Shown here: positions 24,401-32,798 of the stretch, in pieces
Layout: each line of letters opens with the position of its first letter
Position numbering within the stretch: the stretch's first letter is position 1
Source of the DNA: Echinococcus granulosus
Taxonomy: Eukaryota > Platyhelminthes > Cestoda > Cyclophyllidea > Taeniidae
Direction: 5' to 3'
DNA length: 64,000 bases
NCBI RefSeq assembly: GCF_000524195.1
Contig: NW_020170403.1
Span: 62,001 to 126,000, forward strand
Made by a program: the position numbers and the translations under genes
The notes under the pieces: model-generated
Told to the model about the DNA's origin: nothing
Database searches by the model: none
The model's input: the letters and a program-made list of their open reading frames with translations, nothing else

Positions 24401-27400
24401 CAGACCATTATTGAGGAGACCTCGCCTCCCGCGATTGGCTTTGCTCTGCTCGAAGTGAGTCCAAAATCCTCTTTAGACATGCTCACGCTTGGTGATCATC
24501 ATCTTACCGTATGCAGCCAGAGATCCATTGCGGCCATTGTTTATTTCAATAGCGCCTTTTTAGATAAGGCCAGGCAATTTCATTTTTACGCAAAGGTGTT
24601 TCAATTGGTTCTTCTGAAACTCTTGTATCTTGGTAACTTCAAAGGAGTTTAAAAAATCTGCTCATAGTTGCTGAAGTGGTGTACTGAGATTCTAGCAGAG
24701 TTAGTGACTGCCTTCACTGATGATTAGTTGATTACTTATTTTCTCGTCATTTGACTTCTTGTTGATCATTTATTGGTTTGACACTACCCTGCTGCCTACT
24801 TGGGTTGTTCTCGGATTTATGTGACCCATAGTAGAGATCTTCGATACCCGCGTATCCATACAAGCACTAACGGAGCATCCGTGGCATAGAAATCTTTCCA
24901 CTCACTCGCGTCTCATTTACTCAACATTTCTAAGGCCACAAATGAATTACTTGATGTAGTGTATTTTTTGTGTTACTCGCGGAAGTACTGACCATTTAAT
25001 GCTGCCTGGTCATTGGGTTTATACTTGAAATAATAAAGTAAATAAATAAAATAAATGAAAGGCGACTTACGTTGACTCGTTTATCAGGTGACCCAAAAGT
25101 TGGTGTGATTGTCGGTATAGCTCATCACAACGATGTCTTGTAACTCACAGGAACCTTTGTAGTTTAAATGTTTAGAGCGCCAAATTTCATTTGAATCAAA
25201 TGGCTGCGATTTGCACTTATTTGCATTGTGAATTGAATTTACCTCAATTTTCAAACCTCAGAAGATCTTGTATTACATTTGAAAAGGTGAGACTTGCAAC
25301 AGATAGGGAATGCAATTGAGATATAAGTGGACGTGGCTAGAGCTAGCTTTTTCGCTCATAGGGACAAACTAGGATTTGAGTGTAGACTGCATTGGCCATT
25401 ATTTTGTCACATAAATTATTTAGAGTTATTCTCCAGGTGGTTGAATTTCATTGCAGCAAACATCATGAAGTTTTCGGGTGATCCCATAATTTGGTAAAGC
25501 TGGGAAATGTTCATGGTTTCAATAGGCCAATGGATAAAACGAGATCCATCTACCGTCTACTGTCAAAATTGTATATTTTTGGTTTTGAGTTCCCTTTATA
25601 TTTTAATCTCAACTTGTTGATGGCATGGATATCAACTGCAGTACGCCCTGACTAGTTCATGTTTGCGTTATTTGTGTCATTTCCCAGAAAAAGTGTTTTA
25701 AGTACCCTAAGGTCATAATTTGAGTTTGCAACAAGTGGTATATTTTTACCTGCATCTTTTAAATTTTGCCCCTCCGTATGGAAACAAAAGGTCTACCTGA
25801 CCTTTATTTGTTCCTGTACACTCCATGCGCTCAACGCATCGCTAAACGCGGATGTTCTGAATGCAATCACTTATAATGGTTCCGACAATTCTGTCAACTT
25901 ATCGAATGGGATATTTTTAATCTCGAAATACCCGTAATAATTAACGCGGTCATTTAAAATTTCATCGGTATTAAGTTTTGCTACTCATCAAAGGTAAGCC
26001 TTGTTGACTGGTTAGTACTGAAGAGTCTTGGAGAGTGGAAGATAGTGAAATCTCTGTGATGGGTATTTCTCATATCTGTAGCGTCTCGAGTCTTTCAGTA
26101 GAGCTGAGAGGCTACTGGGATGGCCCGAAGGCCATACCGCTGAGCTGAAGTACAATGGTGGAGCCCTTCAATACCCATGTAACCGAAACAAAGCGCTAAA
26201 CAGGCATTCAATTTTACAAAATTAAGTGTTTTTTTGACCCTTTATGGAATGCAGATTACGTATCAGTCTTTGCTGAAAGGCCTAGCTAATACATAATCGG
26301 GCTTTAAATCGAGCTACTATGTTTATTTGAGGAGCGTTGTTTATATGTGTTTAGACGAAATTCAAACTATCTCAGTTCCAAGTTTTCTTCCTCGTTCGTT
26401 GTCAGAGAATGGCATAGCCTCATAAGGTAATAATAGATATTGGAGATGTAGCATTGAATCATGAAACCGACGATCGTGTTTTCTCCGTAGGCAATCATTT
26501 CGGGTAGTTAACGTAACTTTGTCCAGTTGTGCCAAGCAAAGCTGAAAAAAACTTAACGGACCCTGTTGCACCAAAAGGTTTGAATATATGTCGGTAGGAA
26601 TGGCTCTTAGGTTGTAATGTCTAACAAACTCTTGCCTGAAGTCGACTCATTGTTTTATTGTTGTTGTTGATTCTTGTTATGCTTTTCCTTGGCATTCCAA
26701 ACAATGCCGAAAGTTTGCGCGTAGTTTGAAATGCCTATGTTTGTTACAACTACTCTGGCTTTGGGCTTGTCCCTTTTATAACAAGTTGGTGTCCATCCTG
26801 ATATACTGAGCTGAGCATTCTTACCGAATCCCTTGATCTCTTCTTTGCCTTTAGCCATGAAAATCCGATTCTTTATCATTACCAACGCGTTAACTAAGAA
26901 CACTTTTACCAAATGCGTGAAGGTTTTTAATGAAAAAGAGGCCCATGCGCTGCTTCACGTCCTTTTCGCTATCGTTTATTCCGTCTTATAGTCTGGAAAA
27001 TCAAAATAAATATTCCCTATCAGATTTTCTACAATAACGGAACCAGCCGAAACCATCGACGACGCTTGCGTCAACCTGGCGGAAATGTCTGCAATTTCAA
27101 AAATGCTTCTGTTTCTGTGTCGAATTCCTGATAACTTTAGAACATCTCGAAACTCGCGCTCTCGTCCAAGTCTTCTAATCGACCAATTCTACGTCTAGGT
27201 GGCCTTTAAATGTGCCAAAGGTCACCTTAAGGTTAAGGCCAACACGTCTAATAATGGAATCACCCTGTGTCTTCCCCTTAATTATTCATACTCATCCAGA
27301 TGGGAATTTAAAAGCATCCAAATTTACGCATACACACCAATTTTGCGGCGCAATCATGCATTCCATTTCCTGTCGGCTACTTCATTGATTTTGCTCGAAG

Positions 27401-29934
27401 AATGCAGTAGCTTTTGACCCACTTTTTTTCACAAAAGGGCTCAACGACTCTGATTTGGAGAAATTGAAGATTAACAATGGGGCGGCTTTGTAATAACCGA
27501 GAAATAAGAAAAGATCAACCCCACTTCTAGTTGCTTACAAGCTTAGTACACGATAAAATCAAAACATTTCATACGTGGAAATGATGAAACACCCTTGAAG
27601 TTATGAAAAAGGCTAATCAAGGCATAACTTCTGATATGTTGATTTCTAATCCATAGTATAGACTGAAATCTAACAGCCGAAGGGTAAGCTGGATTGATGC
27701 ATAAAGACTTCCTCGGCTGTTTTAATGTTGTAGCCTGTGACGCTGTGCGAGCTAATATTAACTCTCAAAATGCAGAGCTAAATCAAGGATTTATTTTTTG
27801 CATAATGACCGGTCTATAGAAGTGGAGAGAAAAATCTCATAACTACCTTCAAAGCCTCCATTCACCGATTGCAGGTGGAGAGCAACAGAGACGTGCGGGC
27901 GCACTTGTTGTCGATGTGTACCGTGGTGGGCGTGCACGCAGCGAAGAGGCACCGTGCGGTGTTTGGCCGCTACTCCTTGGCTCGGGGACGCTACACCCTG
28001 GTGCCCTTCCTGCAGGAACCCCAGCAGGAGGCCGACTACTATCTCCGCATTTTCCTGCCTCGCAATCTCCTCAATAAGTGCGTCTTCCTCCTTGTTGTCT
28101 CCTCAGTGGGCCTAAGTGGCTGAGTTAAGAGGTTAGGTGCTTTCGAAATATTGGCAGACAATTTCTGCATTTAGTTGCCGGTGTGTCTTTTCCCCAAGTA
28201 GTAGAACTGAGACGTTGATTTTCCGAAAAGGGACGCTCTGAAAGTGCTCATGCTTCACTATACCAATGAATATCTGGTAATAAGCGATTCATCTAGATGT
28301 CATGGTCTTTCTTTTAATGAAAAGGATTATTCTTACGAGGTCTTCCCTCATGGTGGCGATTTGTGGCATTAGTGTTTCGGTTTTTGCGGGAGTTCCTCGA
28401 ACCGAGGTCTAGTGATAGCAACAAAGTGGTATTCCTCTATCTCCAAGCGTGAAGTCTTCTCTTCCATCTCTCTAAATGCGAAACCGGAATTGAGGGCAAT
28501 TGGACGATTCTTCATGTTATCATGCCTTTCAGGGAGCTAGTCTATGACCAGCCTCAGCGAGGTGTCTTCGCCATCTTCACAGGCACCCCAGTGATAATCA
28601 CGCGGGTTAGATTGTTATATGGGGCCAATCTAGCCAGCCTCAAGCTTCGAAGCTTTGGCTCGACTTCCTCCTCCTCTCCCTACTGCCGAATTAGCTGCGA
28701 GGGGAGCAGCTGTAATAGTCGTGTGGTGCGGAACAATAACAATCCTGTGTGGAACGAAGCCTTCATTTTCTATCGTGCCAAGCCCAATAAGCAACCCATC
28801 AAAATTGAGGTAGGATTGTGCTCTGTGCCATGCCTGAAGGAAGCCCCAATGTGACGCATGCCAGCATGGGATGAGGTTTACCAGTACTTTAACTACTCAT
28901 TTAGAGAAGGGCTGAGGGGGGTCAGTAGGATAGGCACCCCATTGTTGAATGTAGATTTAACCAAATACCACTATCAAATAGCCTCTCCTTTAAGTGTCAT
29001 CATCGGCACTCTTCGTGGTCATCCCTCTGCTTAGGTCGCCATGTCTTTCTGTGAATAATAAATCAGCAGCTAGTAAGGATCAAAGATGGTACGAAAAAAT
29101 TATCATCACGAGAATGCTATGGAATTAGTTTTATTTCCTCAGTATATTGTCCTCTGTACGGTAAACTGTTTTGAAAGGGATCAATCTGAACGCTAGTGCT
29201 ACAGGCTTACTGGTTTTTCTGCAGTGCTGAAATTTCATGTGCTGATTGCTTTGCGTAGTAAAATTTTTACATTAGAAGTGGAAGTATCCCGTTCTAGACT
29301 AACGACATACATCGTTCTTTTAAAGCCATGGTAATTGTTTCTTTAGGGTTGATTTTGATTAGTTTGGGGGTAGTATTCCACCACTAGTGTTTATTTTGGG
29401 AAATTTGAAACTGATAGTCAGCCGGAAATCGACGCCATTCCTTCCGTGGCGTTCAGCTGGTCAAGGAAAGTGCGATTGTAAGTTAATTGGATCACTTTAT
29501 CACTGTCGTCACCAGTACAATGGTTTGGGTCATCTTTGAGGATGTAAACAGGCATGCCAGAATGGGGGATTCAGTATTAGCTTACGGAAGAGTTGAAGAA
29601 CCATAGATATGGACAAGGCACTAACAGTACCAAGAAGTTGTACCTGAAATCACGGAGACTGAAAGCGTTGCACAGTTGAAGTACAATTCTACTAGGTAAT
29701 GAGAATTCTCACTCTATTACTTTGATCACATTCCTTCAGGTCTTTGACAAGCGAGCGATTGGAGCGGATGAGTTTCTCGGAGAGGGCATAATAAACGCAC
29801 CCGAATCAACGGGGAGCGGTGATTTTGACATAAATCTCTACACTAAACCGAAAGATGAGAACAAGGTGCGACTAAAAGGTACCATCTCGGTATCCCTGTA
29901 TACTGTGGATATGGAGAACTACATGAACATATGA
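18184..29934 (+). CDS. Catalytically dead calpain with C-terminal C2 domain, calpain-5/6 type (9 exons, 690 aa)
   Basis: Calpain family protein of the C2-containing (PalB/TRA-3, calpain-5/6) architecture. Domains: degenerate cysteine protease core about 20-341, calpain beta-sandwich (C2-like) about 342-535, C2 domain about 545-680. Exons: 18184-18474, 18513-18718, 18810-18999, 19043-19378, 22309-22548, 24320-24454, 27875-28077, 28533-28809, 29740-29934; every junction closes in phase with GT-AG. Conserved landmarks: RGILFED near the N-terminus, NEFWPSILAKAYAK before the GGYD segment, EFW, GSWTL, FLQNPQ, DEFLGEG in the C2 domain. The active site is missing: the Cys of GNCWF aligns to Ile79, the His of GHAY to Tyr278, the Asn of RNPWG to Ser318, and the oxyanion Gln to Leu73. 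Mammalian calpain-6 is a known non-proteolytic relative, so a scaffold or cytoskeletal role is inferred. Human calpain-5 is 640 aa. Start chosen at ATG 18184 because the family N-terminus begins there. Confidence 0.9.
18513..18718 (+). CDS. Calpain exon 2
   Basis: Residues 98-165 plus two bases. Starts LFPDLKAQ, matching the family IPDW segment, and carries FRVCFWIDGACTFVVVDD and NEFWPSILAKAYAK, strongly calpain-like. Upstream intron is only 38 bases (18475-18512). Confidence 0.9.
18810..18999 (+). CDS. Calpain exon 3
   Basis: Completes Lys166 and codes LLGGYDRLDNLRLEDALQDL, the counterpart of the GGN region in active calpains, then a helix to residue 229. Donor GTAGGC, phase 0. Confidence 0.9.
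19043..19378 (+). CDS. Calpain exon 4, degenerate His and Asn region
   Basis: Residues 230-341. Opens with an acidic stretch of about 25 residues (TDSEEGAPKDKE then DQDEDC) that looks like an insertion relative to calpain-5. Then GLCSNYAYMLTK replaces the GHAY motif, and RLRSVLTVHS replaces RLRNPWG. The acceptor must be CTAG at 19039-19042; the alternative AG two bases on would give an immediate stop. Confidence 0.87.
19379..22308 (+). other. Calpain intron 4
   Basis: 2930 bases, AT-rich, no recognised exon, RNA gene or mobile element. Frames of up to 154 codons near 19127-19661 are run-ons of exon 4 or its alternative frames. Confidence 0.5.
22309..22548 (+). CDS. Calpain exon 5
   Basis: Residues 342-421. 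Starts EWEDLS, the usual element after the catalytic Asn loop, followed by EFWIPLSAMVKYF, GSWTLAGYNGIW and the FLQNPQ motif that opens the beta-sandwich domain. GC-rich, unlike the flanking introns. Phase 0 on both sides. Confidence 0.92.
22549..24319 (+). other. Calpain intron 5
   Basis: 1771 bases with no recognised feature. Confidence 0.5.
24320..24454 (+). CDS. Calpain exon 6
   Basis: Residues 422-466, continuing the beta-sandwich after FLQNPQ with YMFEMTKDTPEEVLVSLNRK and AIGFALLE. Donor GTGAGT, phase 0. Confidence 0.9.
24455..27874 (+). other. Calpain intron 6
   Basis: 3420 bases. No exon recognised. Segments near 24825-24857 and 26150-26183 are weakly alike and may be remnants of an old dispersed repeat. 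A minus-strand frame at 26655-26912 is unrecognised. Confidence 0.45.
27875..28077 (+). CDS. Calpain exon 7
   Basis: Residues 467-533 plus two bases. Ends the beta-sandwich with GRYTLVPFLQEPQ and YYLRIFLPRN, matching the family pattern of GRYVIIPT followed by FLLRVF. Strongly GC-rich. Donor GTGCGT, phase 2. Confidence 0.92.
28533..28809 (+). CDS. Calpain exon 8, C2 domain first part
   Basis: Residues 534-626. RVRLLYGANLASLKL begins the C2 fold; NNNPVWNEAFIFYR is the typical C2 NPxWNE motif; ends with PIKIE. The loop around the first Ca-binding site is Ser-rich and lacks an obvious Asp, so Ca2+ binding is doubtful. Confidence 0.9.
28810..29739 (+). other. Calpain intron 8
   Basis: 930 bases without recognised features. 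Confidence 0.5.
29740..29934 (+). CDS. Calpain exon 9, C2 domain end and stop
   Basis: Residues 627-690 and TGA. VFDKRAIGADEFLGEG matches the family VWNHxxxxDEFLG element; VRLKGTISVSLYTVD closes the C2 fold. Confidence 0.92.
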   Translation, partial: VFDKRAIGADEFLGEGIINAPESTGSGDFDINLYTKPKDENKVRLKGTISVSLYTVDMENYMNI

Positions 29935-31094
29935 TTGGACCGACTTCAAATATCCCCTCCGCCTAGATCACTTCTTTCTAATCATCGTGCGCCATATATC
30001 ATTATTTTGAGTACAAATACAATTTAATCCCGAAGCAGTTTTGGAAATGTTGTATCCTCGTAAAGCTCGATTTTGATAGAGAAGGCCAAGGCTATGAACC
30101 GGCGGTCTACTTAAAGGCAAAAAAAGCTGGAAAAACGTTAAGCTATACGTTGTCACAGACGGTCAAAAATGGCCATTTATATGTCCCAGTCGACCGTTCG
30201 ATTTCCATTCACGCATGCGGCTGTCTTGGATCGGTTGACTGCCTTCAGCATTATATGCGATCAGTGCGCATGCGCATTCGTACGTGCTTCCAACAGAAGT
30301 AGATGAGAGACCCCTCCTCGTTTCTTGGCCCTTGGGCCGCCATCGCTGATGTACAATCGTGATGCAATGATGTGCTTTAACACATGCACTACGTGAATGT
30401 TTCTACTATCAGAAAAACTAGTCTCCACAAGGATAACATGGAACGCTACTTATGTCACCTGAACTCTTTGTCCCTCGGTTCCCCTGTGTGTTGGTGAGCA
30501 GCTGCTTCCTGAAATGTATGCTCCATAGCTTTTGAGGGTAACTATCGCGCCTCAATAGTCAACGGCATCATTCTGACTAGTTGGATTCTAATTAACTAAC
30601 TCTGCCTAGCTCAAAGCTATGCCTACCGAGGCGAAAACTATGGCATTATCTTACGGAGCGCCTAAAAAATAGATATAAATTGGATAAGTTACAGGTATAC
30701 GACTCCAGAGTTAATCTAGAAGGTGAGCGTACCCTGGTTTTCCAGAATTGACACAAACGGTCAACGATATCTCTAAAAATTCGTTGCATGAAAAAGAGAC
30801 GGAGAGGAGACCAATGAATAGATTGGGACTTTTAATTCCCGTTTTGCCAACAATCTACCCTTTAGTTCCGTCCACTTCATATAAACTACTTATTATAGTT
30901 TCCTAAAATCCACAAATAAAAAGCTTTACATTAGACACAACCCTCGATTACTAAGGCACATAAAGGTTTTACATCATTAATATGAATAAAAACGCATAAA
31001 TACATGATATCATTACGTATATACAGTCGTTCGGGTTGCTAAGCCAGCATACGCACATAGAAGGGAGGGTAAATATGGTGATGTAATTACGTTT
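29935..31094. other. Intergenic region between convergent calpain and BAP18-like genes
   Basis: Holds both 3' ends. Plus AATAAA at 30915-30920 could serve the calpain transcript, though it is almost 1 kb past the stop. A CpG-rich stretch at about 30185-30350 contains the palindrome TGCGCATGCGCA (30265-30276). No gene recognised. Confidence 0.5.
30265..30276. promoter_or_regulatory. NRF-1-type palindrome TGCGCATGCGCA
   Basis: Exact match to the consensus YGCGCAYGCGCR bound by NRF-1 family factors in animals, inside a CpG-rich island. It lies between two converging 3' ends, not upstream of a known gene, so its role is open. Confidence 0.35.
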
Positions 31095-31211
31095 TCAATT
31101 TTGTGGGGTACTATTGCCGCCTGTTTCATCTTCGGAGTAGTAGGGCGCATCCGATTCCTCATCATCATCATCGTCATCGTCATCATCTCCAAAGTGATCA
31201 TCGCCTTCGTC
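31095..31211 (-). CDS. BAP18-like exon 3, acidic tail and stop
   Basis: Residues 234-271. Opens DEGDDHFG, then nine Asp, then EESDAPYYSEDE; stop TGA at 31097-31095. The Asp run is coded by a GAT/GAC trinucleotide repeat. Confidence 0.83.
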   Translation of the reverse strand, partial: DEGDDHFGDDDDDDDDDEESDAPYYSEDETGGNSTPQN

Positions 31212-32435
31212 CTACAGAAAAAAACATTAAGCACCACGCTGACTGCTAGTGATCATATTGATCTTATGGGGCCCCGAAGACATTAAGTATACTTCCAGCC
31301 TTTCAGGCCTTCCATGCCTCTATGATAGCTATCCACCGCTTATGAACTCTTCATGGGTAAATGGGAAGCTGCAGTTTGAAACCAAGAAATGATTCTTAAC
31401 AAAGCGCTGTGATCAAGACGTGAATAAAAAACGCAGAAATGAGCTAGCTCTCACAAATGACACGTGGTGAAAGCTTCACCTACCATTAAAAAAACTTAAA
31501 AAAGAAAACGGCAGAAGGGCTACTGATGTCAAGACCGCATTCAACACCAGCAAAATATTTCAAGACATCGGCTTTTGGTTAGCAATCTTATGTTATAGAA
31601 TCTTAATAGAGTCATCCAAGCTTCTCGACTTCAAGAAGTGTTCACACGAGAAATACGCTAGAGCAACAAATGAAAAGTAGCTAATGCTAGTGCAGCACAC
31701 CTCAGAATACTGTTCATATTTTAGTTCCTGTGACATCACCGCCTGTTTTCGCATATGCGCGTGGGATAGAACATTGGAAGCTGACGGTGTGATTGGAACG
31801 ACGCGAGGTTTGCCCGCAGGCGAGGTCTGCACTGTTATCGGCGTTCTTTGGACCCCTGCGACTGGCACCACATGTCTAGCAACTACCGGTCCCTTGATTT
31901 TCGGTATGGTCAAAACTGAAGGCCCTGAACCCGAATCCAAACGTCGTTTCTAAAATTTACATGATCATTTGCTCGGGCAACAAACTTTTTGGTCGGGGAG
32001 GTCTGGGTCATTTCGCTCAGAAAAAGTTTGCTTCCTTCTACCGCGATCAACTGAAACTGTAGACACCTCGGGTAGTTCTTGAACATGCCCCGACTCATTC
32101 TCAGGAGACCTGCCAGCATTCTTCTCATCATCATTTTCTGCCCCCTCAACACGTTCTGGACCCGGACCCTCGAGGCCCTGACTTTTCAATTTGTGCTTGA
32201 TTTGAGTTAAAGTCTTGGTTTCTATGACGCTAGCAATTTTAGTGAGATCGTTCCCGAAACGTGCAATGGCGTCCTTCAGTTGATCTACTTCTATGATTGT
32301 CCAACGACTGCTAGTTGAGGGACCTTGTTCAGCCTGAGCTTGAAATATTTTTAGATCCAGGGTTAGTTCGGCCAGTTTTTTAAAGGCAACTGAGGCAAGC
32401 TCAAATATGTTTGCAACCTTCTGTGCATTTGCCAT
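31095..32435 (-). CDS. BAP18 (C17orf49)-like SANT-domain chromatin protein (3 exons, 271 aa)
   Basis: Homologue of BPTF-associated protein of 18 kDa, a small nuclear protein found with NURF and MLL/COMPASS complexes and linked to H3K4me3 recognition. Exons on the minus strand: 32435-31986, 31949-31701, 31211-31095, all phase 0 and GT-AG. The N-terminus (VANIFELASVAFKKLAELTL, 7-26) matches the family helix, and a Myb/SANT domain follows at about 44-85 (RWTIIEVDQLKDAIARFGND, then IKHKL). The KKRR sequence at the first junction resembles the basic patch of the human protein. The C-terminus is acidic: nine consecutive Asp at 242-250. At 271 aa it is longer than the human protein (172 aa), mainly through a Pro/Val-rich middle (exon 2). 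The gene is head to head with PHKB, 299 bases between start codons. Confidence 0.9.
31160..31187. repeat. Coding trinucleotide repeat (GAT/GAC on minus strand)
   Basis: Nine ATC/GTC units on the plus strand coding the Asp run of the BAP18-like tail; likely variable in length. Confidence 0.8.
31701..31949 (-). CDS. BAP18-like exon 2
   Basis: Residues 151-233: a Val/Pro/Thr-rich segment with repeated VVARHVVPVAGV-type and PRVVPIT stretches, then a charged helix HMRKQAVMSQELKYEQY. No domain recognised. Donor GTGTGC, phase 0. Confidence 0.8.
31950..31985 (-). other. 36-base mini-intron
   Basis: GTTTGT to TTTTAG, 36 bases, with an in-frame TGA inside, so reading through would truncate the protein. 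Removing it restores phase 0 and joins the basic KKRR patch. Confidence 0.8.
31986..32435 (-). CDS. BAP18-like exon 1 with SANT domain
   Basis: Residues 1-150. Contains the N-terminal helix, SANT domain and a Glu/Asp/Asn-rich linker. Donor GTTTGT at 31985; without splicing the frame hits a TGA ten codons later. Confidence 0.9.
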
Positions 32436-32734
32436 TTATCCCTATCCCATCCACCCCCAGTAAAGACCTGTAGCAATAGTGGGAAAACCAATAATAGGGC
32501 AAACAGATAAAACGCGCACAGTTTGCAGCAGCATCATTAATTAAATGATACACGCAGAACTATTTCAGTTTAGGCCGTTAGAGGAGTAAACTAATATTTT
32601 TTCGTAAAAAAACTCTTTTTTTACTCCAAAAATAGTGAGTTTGTACGAAGCTGTGTTATTTTGTTTTACTTTATACAACTGCACGGCGCGTCCTCCACGC
32701 CTTTCGGGCTGGGGTCACGTTCGCTTCTTGCGAG
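32436..32734. promoter_or_regulatory. Compact divergent promoter of BAP18-like and PHKB genes
   Basis: Only 299 bases separate the two start codons on opposite strands, so one shared regulatory region is likely. Visible: a CCAAT box at 32488-32492; an 8-base inverted repeat GGAGTAAA (32583-32590) and TTTACTCC (32620-32627) flanking T- and A-rich runs; a GC-richer CpG-containing stretch at 32682-32733 just before the PHKB start. No clear TATA box at a fixed distance. Confidence 0.55.
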
Positions 32735-32798
32735 ATGGTCAGTAGCAATTGGGAAAAGGAAGAGACACATGTACACCTAAATCGATTCTACCGAATTG
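32735..32798 (+). CDS. PHKB: PHKB exon 1 (start ATG)
   Basis: Codes [20 protein letters not shown] and one more residue, plus one base of Val22. The HLNRFYRI end joined to [11 protein letters not shown] matches the LDHYYRIVK region of the family without gaps, which fixes the start. Donor GTACGT, phase 1. The bases just before the ATG are CTTCTTGCGAG. Confidence 0.85.
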
